Shown here one piece after another: positions 24,012 through 32,432 of a stretch of DNA of 64,000 nt; position 1 is the stretch's first letter, and the number at the start of each line of letters is the position of its first letter. A program made the position numbers and the translations under genes. This DNA is from Bradyrhizobium sp. 4 (GTDB lineage: Bacteria > Pseudomonadota > Alphaproteobacteria > Rhizobiales > Xanthobacteraceae), in contig NZ_CP064686.1 in NCBI RefSeq assembly GCF_023100905.1, positions 6,262,001 through 6,326,000 of the forward strand, given 5' to 3'. The notes under the pieces were generated by a model that ran no database searches, was not told where the DNA came from, and worked only from the letters and a program-made list of their open reading frames with translations.

Positions 24012-24671
24012 ATGACGTCACTCGAGGAACGGCCCCTGTCGGCGGGCGACAGTGGCTATCAGCGCATCCGGGCCGACATCATTTTCGGAGTGCTCACGCC
24101 ATCCGGACGCCTCAAGCTCGATGCCATGAAGGAAGATTACGGCCTCAGCGTCAGCACACTGCGCGAGATCCTCAATCGTCTGACCTCCGAGGGTTTTGTG
24201 GTCGCCGAGGGCCAGCGCGGCTTCGAGGTGGCGCCGATCTCCATCCAGAACCTGCGTGAGCTCGCCGGTCTGCGCATCCTGCTGGAGCATCATGCGATGG
24301 CCGAGTCGTTCCGCGCCGGCGACGTGGAGTGGGAAGGCCGCGTGGTGTCGGCGCATCACAAGCTGGCGGCGACCGAACGGACCGTCCTCAAGGAGGGCGA
24401 CGATCCCGAGCTGCGCAAACGCTACGACGGCGAATTCCACCAGGCGCTGATCTCGAGCTGCGGTTCGCGCGAGCTGATGCAGACCCACGCGATCGTGTTC
24501 GACAAATATTTCCGCTATGCGCTGCGCTACCGTGGCGCGGAGACGATCAACCAGCACAAGGCGCTGCTGGAATGTGCGCTCAAGCGCGACATCAAGAGCG
24601 CCAAAGCCGTGCTCACCGAGCACATCAACGGTTGCGTCGCGCACGCCCTCGCCTCCTGGAACGAGGACTGA
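24012..24671 (+). CDS. GntR-family regulator with FCD domain
   Basis: A 219-residue regulator: winged helix at about residues 14-70 (YQRIRADIIFGVLTPSGRL; LSVSTLREILNRLTSEGF) followed by an FCD ligand-binding domain with metal-site histidines (EFHQALIS and HKALLECAL). Members usually sense organic acids and control transport and breakdown genes. The ATG at 24012 is chosen over a GTG at 23976. It is divergent from the TRAP operon and runs into an SMP-30 gene 33 bases downstream. Confidence 0.88.
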   Translation: MTSLEERPLSAGDSGYQRIRADIIFGVLTPSGRLKLDAMKEDYGLSVSTLREILNRLTSEGFVVAEGQRGFEVAPISIQNLRELAGLRILLEHHAMAESFRAGDVEWEGRVVSAHHKLAATERTVLKEGDDPELRKRYDGEFHQALISSCGSRELMQTHAIVFDKYFRYALRYRGAETINQHKALLECALKRDIKSAKAVLTEHINGCVAHALASWNED

Positions 24672-24704
24672 TCGCCCGGCTCGCGGCTGGAATCGGATAT
24701 CGGG

Positions 24705-25604
24705 ATGACCACCGACAAGATCCCCGCACATCGGGTCGAGACCGCGGTCGCCGCCGGCGATGTCCTCGGCGAGACGCCGTTGTGGTGCGACCGATCCCGC
24801 AAGCTGTGGTGGGTCGACGTCGACCGGCGGCTGCATCAATCGTTCGATCCGGCGACAGGCGCTCATCAGGTTGTTCCGTACGCATGCAACTTCCTCGGCA
24901 GTCAGGCTCTGACGGCGGATGGCTCCCACCTGCTCGCGCAGGATCTGGGACTTTATCGCCGCGCGTCCAATGACGGTCCTCCAGCTCAGCTCTGCGAGGT
25001 CGAAAGCGGCCCCGACAACCGCCTGAACGACGGGCGCGTCGATGCGCGGGGCCGGCTATGGATCGGCACCATGGACAACCAGCTGCATCGACCGAACGGG
25101 GCGCTGTATCGCGTGGACGCCGACGGCCGGACAGCGCGCATGTTCGGCGATGTCATCGTGACGAACGGCATCGCGTTCTCACCCGACAATCGCACGCTCT
25201 ATTTCACCGATACGAGGCGATACCAAACCTGGCAGTTCGACTTCGACCTCGATGACGGCGTGATTGGCAACAGACGGCTGTTCGCGGATTACAGCGCCTC
25301 CGGCGAGAGGCCCGACGGCGCGTGTGTCGACGTCGCCGGCGGACTGTGGACCGCATTCTTCTCCAGCGGTCGGGTGATACGCTATCGGCCGGACGGCCGG
25401 ATCGACACCGTCATTCCGGTGCCGGCGATCAATCCGACCTGCGTGTGCTTCGGCGGAACCGATCTGAAGACCTTGTTCGTGACGACGGCCAGAAAGTTTC
25501 TGGATCGCGAGCAATTGAGCCGCGAACCCCAAGCGGGTCACGTTCTGGCCATTCATGGCATCGCACAGGGGCTTCCAGAACACCACTTCGGCAATTCATC
25601 CTGA
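24705..25604 (+). CDS. SMP-30/gluconolactonase-type lactonase
   Basis: A 299-residue six-bladed propeller of the SMP-30/LRE family, which hydrolyses sugar or aldonate lactones with a divalent metal. Likely metal ligands are E23 (GETPLW), the Asn in GPDNRLNDG, the Asn in VTNGIAFSPDN and the Asp in RPDGACVD. It is cytoplasmic. It follows the GntR gene on the same strand and probably works with the TRAP-imported compound. Confidence 0.9.
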   Translation: MTTDKIPAHRVETAVAAGDVLGETPLWCDRSRKLWWVDVDRRLHQSFDPATGAHQVVPYACNFLGSQALTADGSHLLAQDLGLYRRASNDGPPAQLCEVESGPDNRLNDGRVDARGRLWIGTMDNQLHRPNGALYRVDADGRTARMFGDVIVTNGIAFSPDNRTLYFTDTRRYQTWQFDFDLDDGVIGNRRLFADYSASGERPDGACVDVAGGLWTAFFSSGRVIRYRPDGRIDTVIPVPAINPTCVCFGGTDLKTLFVTTARKFLDREQLSREPQAGHVLAIHGIAQGLPEHHFGNSS

Positions 25605-25652
25605 ACCCTTTTCATTCTGAACCCTTGCACGGGCCATCGTGAACCGGCTCCG

Positions 25653-26398
25653 CTACCATTTCTCGCCGAAGGGGCGAATCTCCAGCTCGAAGGTCCAGGC
25701 ACTCTTGGGTTGCTGATAGAGCATCCAATAGGATTCGGCGACCGATGACGGCGGCATCAGGAGGTCGGGATTTATCCAGCGCGTTCGGACCGAGCGGCTC
25801 GATCCGCCGTTGCCGGACCCATTCCGTGTCGACGCTGGAATCGATGATCAGATGCGCCACGTGAATGTTCTTCGGGCCCAATTCGCGCGCCGCCGCTTGC
25901 GCGACCGCCCGCAGGCCGAACTTGGCGCTGGCAAAGGCTGCATAGCCGCTTCCGCCGCGCAGGCTCGCCGTCGCACCGGTGAAGAAGATGTTGCCCTGGC
26001 CACGGGGCAGCATCAGGCGCGCGGCCGACGAGGAAGTCGGAATAGCAAGCCATCTCCCAGACCTTGCGGAACACCCGTTCGGTGGTGTCGAGAATCGGAA
26101 AGTTGACGTTGGCGCCGACGTTGAAGATGCAAACCTCGAGCGGCGCGTGCTTGTCGGAATCGCCGAGAAACGAGATGATCTGGTCCTCCTTGCGCGCATC
26201 GAGCGCGCGCGCGTGAATTTCGCCGCCGGCCTGCTCGATCTCCTTGACGAGCGGTTCGAGCTTGGCGCCGTCGCGGCGTCCCGCGAACACCGTAAAACCC
26301 TCGGAGGCGAACTTCTTTGCAATCTCAGGTTCATACCCACCCCGGCCCCGGAGCTCGACGCAACTCGCCATCGGCGGCGCCGGAGAAGCCGACGGCAA
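25653..26398 (-). pseudogene. Frameshifted SDR-family oxidoreductase
   Basis: An SDR gene of about 245 codons spread over three reading frames. Frame one gives the start and FASEGFTVFAGRRDGAKLE through VCIFNVGANVNFPILDTTE; a shift near 26040 moves to FFTGATASLRGGSGYAAFA with its active-site region and AARELGPKNIHVAHLIIDS; a further shift near 25770 leads to PPSSVAESYWMLYQQPKSA and a proper stop at 25653. The glycine-rich cofactor loop near the start is also damaged (VELRGRGGYEPE instead of a GxGxxxG). At least two, probably three, indels are needed, so it is not a functional gene unless the sequence is in error. Confidence 0.8.
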
Positions 26399-27427
26399 AA
26401 CAGAGGCAAAGATGAAGGCGAAGGCCCCGCCGCGGGGCCGCCTGAGATGGCCGCGTAGCGCGAGCGCCGTTCGACGTATCCCGGAAATGATGCGACTGAT
26501 CTTTCAACAGCGGACATGAGTTCTCGTTCTCGCGGCGCGTTTCGCCCGAGCTTTGCCTGGTCATTCCACCCTCTAAACCAAGAGGGCACAGGAAGGCCGG
26601 GTGCCGGCTGGCACCCGCGGTCCGCTGCGCGAAGATGTAGCGCAAAAGAACCGCACAGCAGCATACAGGTGTAGCCAATCACTCGGCCTTCCCTGCGCGA
26701 TGGTTGGACGGCTTATGCCGTGCTCTCCCGGGAGCCGAACTTTCCTTTTGGCCTCCCTCGCCTCGCGAATTTGGATGATGCTGTCCGCCCGGTTGGGCTC
26801 GCACACACCTCCGCGACAGCTTGACCGTAGCAACGACGGCCAGGACCACAGGGTTTTGCCGTACGCACGGCCCGCCATTTCGCCGCAGTTTTCCCGGCCC
26901 AGTCGACGGAGCCGGAAACTTACAGACGAGACGAAGCCTAGCAGCGCCGCTCCGCACGCGGTTGCGGGCTCACAGGGACTACCCGCCCTGCCCGCACCAT
27001 CTCGTGCCGACGCTGCCGCGTCCATCGCAAGCCCGGCTCGCAATCAAGCCGACAACGAGATCGCCCCTCAAGGATGAGCCGGGATGAGCGACACATGCGC
27101 CCTTTCGAATTTCGGCAAAGTGGAATATTTTTGCGGGGAGGGGTTGACGGGGATGGCGGGTGTTTTGCCCGACGGGCTGGGTTGCCGCTCCCCTTAGAGC
27201 AACGGATTGGCTGATCCACAAAGGTCTAATGACCGAGGATCTGCCATGGGTTGGGTCACCGCTGTATGTTCTTATTTTGTCCGTATGAGTCATGACCGCC
27301 CGCCATATATTCAGGCCGCTTGACCGGGACGTGGCATCAATTTGCAGTGGACACCTGCGGTTGATGTCGGAACTGCGGCCCGCCGTTCGTCTTGAGTCCA
27401 AGTCCCCGCAATGGAGTGTTGCGTACC
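26399..27427. other. Kilobase without an intact gene
   Basis: Between the broken SDR and Ku there is no frame with domain-like sequence on either strand. The middle holds the dispersed-repeat remnant; the right end should hold the Ku promoter, but I see no EcfG-type match (a GGAAC near 27370 has a CGTT only 10 bases on). Confidence 0.5.
26600..27000. repeat. Dispersed intergenic repeat remnant (approximate bounds)
   Basis: The block around 26690-26730, read on the minus strand as GGGAGAGCACGGCATAAGCC and onward, together with its surroundings, looks like a non-coding repeat recalled from many Bradyrhizobium intergenic regions, where it gives rise to spurious annotated proteins. It has no convincing coding frame, and the ends cannot be placed by eye. 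Confidence 0.45.
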
Positions 27428-28357
27428 ATGGCCCCCCGCGCGAACTGGAAAGGCTTTTTGCGTCTCTCGTTGGTCACCTGTCCCGTGGCGCTCTACCCAG
27501 CTACGTCGGAGAGCGAGAAGATCTCCTTCAACCAGCTCAACCGTCAGACCGGTCATCGGATCAAGTACCTGAAAGTCGACGCCGAGACCGGCGACGAGGT
27601 GCCCAACGAGGACATTGTCAAGGGCTACCAGCTCGAGAAGGACCAGTTCATCGAGGTGACCAAGGAGGAGCTTGAGGAGATCGCGCTGGAATCCACGCGG
27701 ACCATCGAGATCGACGAGTTCGTAGACAAGGCCGACATCGATCCGCGCTACCTAATTCGCCCCTACTACATCCGTCCGGACGGAAAAGTCGGCCACGACG
27801 CCTTCGCGGTCATCCGCGAGACCATCCGCGAGATGAACAAGGTTGCGATCGGGCGCGTGGTGCTCACCAACCGAGAGCACATCATTGCGCTCGAGCCGAT
27901 GGACAAGGGTCTGGTCGGCACCTTGCTGCGGTATCCCTACGAGGTTCGTAGCGAGCAAGAATACTTCGACGAGATCCAGGACGTCAAAGTGACGAAGGAC
28001 ATGCTCGATCTGGCCAGGCACATCGTGAACCAGAAGGCTGGATCATTCGAGCCGGAGAAGTTCGAGGACCATTATGAAAGCGCGCTGATCGAGCTCATCA
28101 ACCAGAAGCGCGCCGGCAAGCCGATCGTGCCGAAGGATCGGCCGAAAGGCGAGAACGTCGTCGATCTGATGGACGCGCTACGCAAGAGCGTCGGCGGGGC
28201 AGCAGCAAAGACCGAGGCTCCGAAAAAGCCTGCCAAAAAGTCGAAGAAGGCTGCCGCGGCTCAGAAGGAGATGCTGATGCCGATCGCCGGTAAGAAGCTG
28301 GCTAAGGAAGCGACGGCGAAGAAGCCGACAGCAGGGACGCGGCGGAAGTCGGCGTGA
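27428..28357 (+). CDS. ku: Ku protein for non-homologous end joining
   Basis: A 309-residue bacterial Ku, which binds double-strand DNA ends as a homodimer and recruits LigD. It starts MAPRANWKGFLRLSLVTCPV, the typical N-terminus, followed by the Ku core (FNQLNRQTGHRIKYLKVDAE; VLTNREHIIALEPMDKGLVG; LARHIVNQKAGSFEPEKFED) and a Lys/Ala-rich C-terminal tail of about 50 residues that can add DNA contacts. No ligD lies in the window. Rhizobia often carry several Ku copies, so this may be one of a set. The start is chosen because upstream in-frame residues lack similarity. Confidence 0.93.
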   Translation: MAPRANWKGFLRLSLVTCPVALYPATSESEKISFNQLNRQTGHRIKYLKVDAETGDEVPNEDIVKGYQLEKDQFIEVTKEELEEIALESTRTIEIDEFVDKADIDPRYLIRPYYIRPDGKVGHDAFAVIRETIREMNKVAIGRVVLTNREHIIALEPMDKGLVGTLLRYPYEVRSEQEYFDEIQDVKVTKDMLDLARHIVNQKAGSFEPEKFEDHYESALIELINQKRAGKPIVPKDRPKGENVVDLMDALRKSVGGAAAKTEAPKKPAKKSKKAAAAQKEMLMPIAGKKLAKEATAKKPTAGTRRKSA

Positions 28358-28361
28358 GATT

Positions 28362-28832
28362 GTGAAACATCCGGTGATGTCCGATGGCAGTTACGGACTG
28401 ACATGGAAGAGGCCGCGCATGTCAAGGCTGAGCTGCGGCTCGGCACAGCGCAAAATGTTCGTTGAGTCCGATGCGGAGTTCCTGTTCCGCGCACTGCAGG
28501 AAAGGACCTCAGCCGCTCTCGCTTGCGAGCCGCGTCACGTCAGCTGGTTTACGTCCGAGGTCGGCGCCTGGCTCAAGGAACGTCGGATTGCCCGCGTCGC
28601 CGCGGATCCGGCGCGGGTGCCCGATGCCGACCTGCCGGGCGGGTGGCCGGGCTTGCGCTATTTTCGACTGCATGGAGCGCCGCGCATTTACTACTCCGCT
28701 TACGACGGGGCGTTCCTGCGATCGCTGAAGGTGCGGCTCGGTGCTGCGTCGTCACCTAGTGAGACTTGGTGCATCTTCGACAACACCGCCGCCGGCGCAG
28801 CGATCGAGAACGCACTAGACTTGCTCGCTTGA
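28362..28832 (+). pseudogene. N-terminally truncated DUF72 protein
   Basis: The last 110 residues match the C-terminal part of DUF72 proteins: CEPRHVSWFT, VAADPARVP, GWPGLRYFRLHGAPRIYYSA and ETWCIFDNTAAGAAIENAL. Intact family members have about 240 residues; here the first 100 or so, including half of the barrel, are missing and replaced by unrelated sequence. It starts only 4 bases after the Ku stop. A working protein is unlikely; it is read as a gene remnant that Ku now borders. Confidence 0.7.
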
Positions 28833-28933
28833 AGGGCCTTTTAGCAAGCCCGCTCATATCCCTCACGTCCTCCACCCTTGTCGAAGGCCTTGAGGCTCGC
28901 GCGCGATCCGAGCGGCGCGATAGCGCAGGGGAC

Positions 28934-29203
28934 CTAATCGGGACGTGGCGGGCACTCCGGGCACGTATCGCCGATCGAATGCAAAACCTCGCGCACTTGC
29001 CCGACGGCCTGATCCGGAGACAAGCCCTCGGGTGGCTCATGCCTGGCTATATCCAATGCGTGCTCGCGCGCATGCGGGTCGGCCCCGTCCTTCGCCCAGC
29101 CGTGCTCCTCGCATTCGTGGATGGCGCCCGCTTCCTGCAGCACGCTGAGCGCCCATCCGCGCAGCGTTCGGATCGCCGGTCGTCTTTCCTTCGTCATCAG
29201 CAT
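28934..29203 (-). CDS. Hypothetical small protein with C-terminal CPECPP
   Basis: An 89-residue protein (MLMTKERRPAIRTLRGWAL onward) with a helical N-terminal half and His/Cys-containing segments (HECEEHGWAKDGADPHAREHA; GDTCPECPP). The pattern fits a small metal-binding stress protein, and I recall relatives in Bradyrhizobium. The ATG at 29203 is preferred because AGGAG sits 8-9 bases before it. No known domain. Confidence 0.6.
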   Translation of the reverse strand: MLMTKERRPAIRTLRGWALSVLQEAGAIHECEEHGWAKDGADPHAREHALDIARHEPPEGLSPDQAVGQVREVLHSIGDTCPECPPRPD

Positions 29204-29217
29204 CGAGCTTGCTCCTG

Positions 29218-29252
29218 CCGGAACGAATCCTCGGCCCGTCTTATCGTTCCGG
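29218..29252. repeat. Inverted repeat upstream of the small CPECPP gene
   Basis: CCGGAACGA (29218-29226) and TCGTTCCGG (29244-29252) are perfect inverted arms around 17 bases. They resemble GGAAC/CGTT elements, but the spacing is 20, not 16-17, so this is more likely an operator or a decayed promoter than an active EcfG-type site. Confidence 0.4.
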
Positions 29253-29454
29253 CGGTTAGCACGCAGCAGGGATTCGTAGTCGGCAGAGCTGAGGTTTGTC
29301 CCCTTGTTCCGCGGCTCTGTGCACAAGCCGACTGCCGGCGCCGGCATGAGGCGCGCCCAGTGCTTCTGCAGGGTCGCGAATGGAGCCTAGAGCTCTCTCA
29401 AGGTGGCAGGCCGGACACGACGGCTCCCGAGCCTTGGATATCGCGTTGATTTTT

Positions 29455-29531
29455 TGGTAGCGGGAGAGGGACTCGAACCCCCGACCCCAGGATTATGATT
29501 CCCGTGCTCTAACCAGCTGAGCTACCCCGCC
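29455..29531 (-). tRNA. tRNA-Met (CAU), elongator type
   Basis: A full cloverleaf can be drawn on the minus strand: acceptor GGCGGGG with TCCCGCT, D arm AGCTCAGCTGGTTAGAGC, anticodon stem CGGGA/TCCTG around loop ATCATAA (anticodon CAT), T arm GGGGGTTCGAGTCCCTC, discriminator A and an encoded CCA. The G-T pair at position 1-72 rules out the mismatched initiator end typical of tRNA-fMet. A lysidine-modified tRNA-Ile(CAU) is less likely from the stem sequences. Confidence 0.9.
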
Positions 29532-29615
29532 ACAGGGTCGCGAGGGCCGAACAAGGCCATCTCGCGAACGCGCGGCATATAAGGAAGGGGGCGACGGGCT
29601 GTCAATCCGAGTTTG

Positions 29616-29678
29616 CTTCCGCTTTGGCTAAAGCTTCCGCCTGCGCCAAGGCTTCCGCCTTCGCTAAAGCTTCGGCGG
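29616..29678. repeat. 18-base tandem repeat
   Basis: Three consecutive 18-base units, 29616-29633, 29634-29651 and 29652-29669, of the form CTTCCGCyTksGCyAArG, plus a partial fourth. A related single copy lies near 29816-29842. They fill the gap between the tRNA and the small exported-protein gene; I recall similar arrays in Bradyrhizobium intergenic DNA. Confidence 0.7.
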
Positions 29679-29720
29679 GACATGTCGGCGGGGATTTGGG
29701 CCTTTTGGCGCTGAATCCGT

Positions 29721-29799
29721 CATGGCCGGGCTTGTCCCGGCCATCCACGGCCGTCGCGCGGCCACAAGAACGTGGATGCCCGGGACGAGCCCGGGCATG
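29721..29799. repeat. Palindromic intergenic element, family B (copy 1)
   Basis: Two hairpins face each other: CATGGCCGGG-CTTGT-CCCGGCCATCCACG and CGTGGATGCCCGGGACGAGCC onward. Outer ends are CATG on both sides. The same design recurs at 42131-42213. It is a composite palindromic repeat of unknown role. Confidence 0.7.
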
Positions 29800-29845
29800 G
29801 GGATGCGGAACAGGCTCCGCCTACGCCAAGGCTTCGGCGCGACAG

Positions 29846-30199
29846 CTATTTCGGCCGTACCGTCGGGTCGCCGCCGGGACTGCCGGGGGGCGGGATGACG
29901 GGCATGGCGCCGTTCGTGCTGGGCGCCGGGGCGTGCATCTCGGGATCGACGCCGGAGGGCGGGCAGAGCACGCCATCCGATTTGGCCAATTTGTCGCCGA
30001 GCGGTTCCCGGGACTGGCCGGTGGTGCCGTCGGCTGAGCGGTTCGGCCGGTCCTGCGGCGTGCAACCGGTGGCGTGCTGCGGGGATGGCGGCGCGGTTTG
30101 TTGCGGCGGCGTCGCCGGGGCGGGCGGGGCCTGCGCGATCGCGCTGCCGGAGGCGGCGATCAGGAGGCTGGCCAGAATGATGTTTGATGTGGTGCGCAT
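29846..30199 (-). CDS. Pro-rich small exported protein
   Basis: A 117-residue protein with signal peptide MRTTSNIILASLLIAASGSA and a low-complexity mature part rich in Pro, Gln and Ala (PPAPATPPQQTAPP). One cysteine occurs in GCTPQDRPNRS. It should be exported and mostly disordered. It lies 44 bases after the methyltransferase on the same strand. A GGAAC-N17-CGTT match at 30208-30233 would leave almost no leader, so it is not claimed as its promoter. Function unknown. Confidence 0.65.
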   Translation of the reverse strand: MRTTSNIILASLLIAASGSAIAQAPPAPATPPQQTAPPSPQHATGCTPQDRPNRSADGTTGQSREPLGDKLAKSDGVLCPPSGVDPEMHAPAPSTNGAMPVIPPPGSPGGDPTVRPK

Positions 30200-30243
30200 G
30201 GGAGGGAAACGCGCGGGTCAGCCCGCGTGTTCCGCGCCCCCGA

Positions 30244-30882
30244 TCACGATTTGAGGTAGCGGATCAGCGAAAAGTGCCCCATCGGCGGCATCGGGCGGCG
30301 CTCAGCCAGGGTGACGCCGCCGTGTTTTGCGGCCCAGTCGACCAGGCGGGCCCACGGAAACTCCGGGCGCCAGCCGAGGCGGCGGGCCAAGGGCGCAAAC
30401 GCCAGCTCGGACAGTTTGCGCAAACCCTTTTCGGCGCCGATGTGGTTGACCAGGATCAGCTCGCCGCCGGGCTTCAAGACGCGCACGAACTCGTCGAGCG
30501 TGCCTTCGGGATCGGGCACCGCCGTGATGACGTATTGTGCGACCACCGCGTCGAAGAAGTTTTCGGGGAAGGCGAGGTTTTTCGCGTCCATCACCGAGAG
30601 CACCTCGACATTGGACAGCCGCAAGCTCCGCACGCGCGATTGCGCCTTGCGCAGCATCGGCTCGGAGATGTCGACGCCGCAGATCTTGGTGGTGCGCGCA
30701 TAGTCGGAGAGCGAAAGCCCGGTGCCGACGCCGACGTCGAGGATGCGGCCGCCGATGCGGTCGGCCTCGGCGATGGTCGACTGCCTTCCGGCGTCGAACA
30801 CCTTGCCGAACACGAGATCATAGACCGGCGCCCAGCGGCCATAGGCCTTCTCGACCCCGGCCCGCGAGATGTCTGCTGCCAT
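30244..30882 (-). CDS. SAM-dependent methyltransferase, possible PmtA
   Basis: A 212-residue class I methyltransferase with motif I ILDVGVGTGLS and later blocks DAVVAQYVITAVPDPEG and RVLKPGGELILVNHIGA. The N-terminal VEKAYGRWAPVYDLVFG is typical of Rhodobacter-type phosphatidylethanolamine N-methyltransferases, which help make phosphatidylcholine, an abundant lipid in rhizobia. UbiE-like methyltransferases are the alternative. It follows mnmA on the same strand with a 21-base gap. No membrane segment is seen. Confidence 0.75.
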   Translation of the reverse strand: MAADISRAGVEKAYGRWAPVYDLVFGKVFDAGRQSTIAEADRIGGRILDVGVGTGLSLSDYARTTKICGVDISEPMLRKAQSRVRSLRLSNVEVLSVMDAKNLAFPENFFDAVVAQYVITAVPDPEGTLDEFVRVLKPGGELILVNHIGAEKGLRKLSELAFAPLARRLGWRPEFPWARLVDWAAKHGGVTLAERRPMPPMGHFSLIRYLKS

Positions 30883-30903
30883 GCCCCTGCCCTATATATT
30901 TTT

Positions 30904-32085
30904 TTAGCCGCGGACCGCTTCTGCGAGCGGCCTCGTCGTGCTGCTTGCGGCCTTCGCGGCGGCGCTTTGAATGAAGCCGCCGCCGAGCACGCTGGCCTGA
31001 CCACTGGCTGCGTCGTAAAACACGCAGGCCTGTCCCGGCGAAACGCCCTCTTCGCCGGCGACGAGCTCGACCTCGTAATGGCCGTTCGCGCCGCGCAGCC
31101 ACGCCGGCTGGGGCGCGCGGGTCGAACGCACGCGCACGAACATTTCGAGGCCATTGCCGATGGCGCGGTCGATGTCGCCATCGCCGATCCAGTTGACGTC
31201 GCGCAACACGATGCGGTGCATCTTCAGCGCCTCGCGCGGGCCGACGACGACGCGGCGGTTGGCGGCCTCCAGCCGCACCACGAACAGCGGCGCGGCGGCT
31301 GCGATGCCGAGGCCGCGGCGCTGGCCGATGGTGAAATTGGCGATGCCGTTGTGCCGGCCGAGCACGCGGCCGTCGAGATCGACGATGTCGCCGGGGTCCA
31401 TCGCGTTCGGCCGCAGGCGGGTGATGATGTCGGTGTAGCGGCCGGTGGGCACGAAGCAGATGTCCTGGCTGTCGTGCTTGTCGGCGACGGCAAGACCGAA
31501 GCGCCGCGCCAGCTCGCGCGTCTCGGGCTTGGTCATGTCGCCGAGCGGAAAGCGCAGATAATCGAGCTGCTCCTGCGTGGTCGCGAACAGGAAGTAGCTC
31601 TGGTCGCGCTCGGCGTCGGCGGAACACACCAGCGCGCGCGAGCCGTCGGCGCGGCGGCGCGAGGCGACGTAATGGCCGGTGGCGAGCGCGGTGGCGCCGA
31701 GTTCACGCGCGGTCTTCAAGAGGTCGCGAAACTTGACCGAGCGATTGCACTCGATGCAGGGCACCGGCGTCTCGCCGAGCGCGTAGCTGTCGGCGAAATT
31801 GTCGATGACGGACTCGCGAAAGCGGTCCTCGTAGTCGAGCACGTAATGGGGAATGCCGAGCTTGGCCGCGACGTCGCGGGCGTCGTGGATGTCCTGGCCG
31901 GCGCAGCAGGCGCCCTTGCGATGGGTGGCCGCACCGTGGTCGTAGAGCTGCAGCGTGATGCCGACGACGTCGTAGCCCTCCGCCTTCAAGAGCGCAGCCG
32001 TCGTCGATGAATCGACGCCGCCCGACATGGCAACGACGACCCTGGTATCCTCAGGACGGCCTTCGAGATCCAGACTGTTGAGCAT
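30904..32085 (-). CDS. mnmA: tRNA 2-thiouridylase
   Basis: MnmA thiolates U34 of tRNAs for Lys, Glu and Gln. The 393-residue protein shows the PP-loop SGGVDSS (21-27), the two catalytic cysteines C113 (PVPCIECNRSVKF) and C210 (DSQDICFVP), and the C-terminal barrel ending near VFYDAASGQASVLGGGFI. Length and order match the family. It is divergent from fliK, with the sigma-54 promoter of fliK in the 347-base gap. Confidence 0.95.
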   Translation of the reverse strand: MLNSLDLEGRPEDTRVVVAMSGGVDSSTTAALLKAEGYDVVGITLQLYDHGAATHRKGACCAGQDIHDARDVAAKLGIPHYVLDYEDRFRESVIDNFADSYALGETPVPCIECNRSVKFRDLLKTARELGATALATGHYVASRRRADGSRALVCSADAERDQSYFLFATTQEQLDYLRFPLGDMTKPETRELARRFGLAVADKHDSQDICFVPTGRYTDIITRLRPNAMDPGDIVDLDGRVLGRHNGIANFTIGQRRGLGIAAAAPLFVVRLEAANRRVVVGPREALKMHRIVLRDVNWIGDGDIDRAIGNGLEMFVRVRSTRAPQPAWLRGANGHYEVELVAGEEGVSPGQACVFYDAASGQASVLGGGFIQSAAAKAASSTTRPLAEAVRG

Positions 32086-32432
32086 GGGCCTTAAAGCGTT
32101 GTGGACGGCGGCGTTGGGCGATCCGCTGGGTGCATCCGGCGGGACAACGGCGACCCTGGGAACTGAGAGTTCCCGAATGGCGCGGCCTGCCCGGTCGGAA
32201 GCGGCTGAGAGCTGTCTCTTTAATATAGGCGGCCTTCCGGTGAAGCAATCACGGACCCCGCATGGTTTACGGCAATTCTTGCCGGGGAGGCAGAAATGGC
32301 GGGGCTTCGAGAGGCCTCGCGGCGGGAGCGCAAATTCGTCAAGCTATTGATTTAACTGAATAAAACTCCATCGCGCGAGGCTGGCCCGCTCCTTGCTACT
32401 TTTGATGGCGAAGATGTTTCAAGGGGTTGCCT
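32086..32432. other. Divergent region mnmA / fliK
   Basis: This 347-base gap holds the mnmA promoter near its left end (no clear consensus) and the fliK sigma-54 promoter near its right end. No coding frame is convincing. Confidence 0.5.
32382..32397 (+). promoter_or_regulatory. Sigma-54 promoter for fliK-flgD
   Basis: TGGCCCG at 32382-32388, four bases, then TTGCT at 32393-32397: the -24 GG and -12 GC are spaced by ten bases as required for RpoN. Transcription would begin near 32408, 25 bases before the fliK start. FlbD, a sigma-54 activator, is encoded 7 kb downstream in the same block. Confidence 0.75.

Noticed and set aside
26601..27077. 158-codon frame between the SDR remnant and Ku
   Set aside because: Composition is low in order, no domain is seen, and the stretch overlaps the dispersed repeat.
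27370..27395. GGAAC and CGTT near the Ku start
   Set aside because: They are only 10 bases apart, not 16-17.
29455..29531. tRNA-Met as an integration site for a mobile island
   Set aside because: No integrase gene and no repeated tRNA 3' end were found in the window.
29616..29799. Possible CRISPR-like array
   Set aside because: Units are 18 bases and directly adjacent without spacers; the other hairpins are composite palindromes.
30208..30233. GGAAC-N17-CGTT match upstream of the Pro-rich exported protein
   Set aside because: The start codon would lie only about 9 bases after the -10, leaving no leader; it overlaps a GC hairpin and may be chance.
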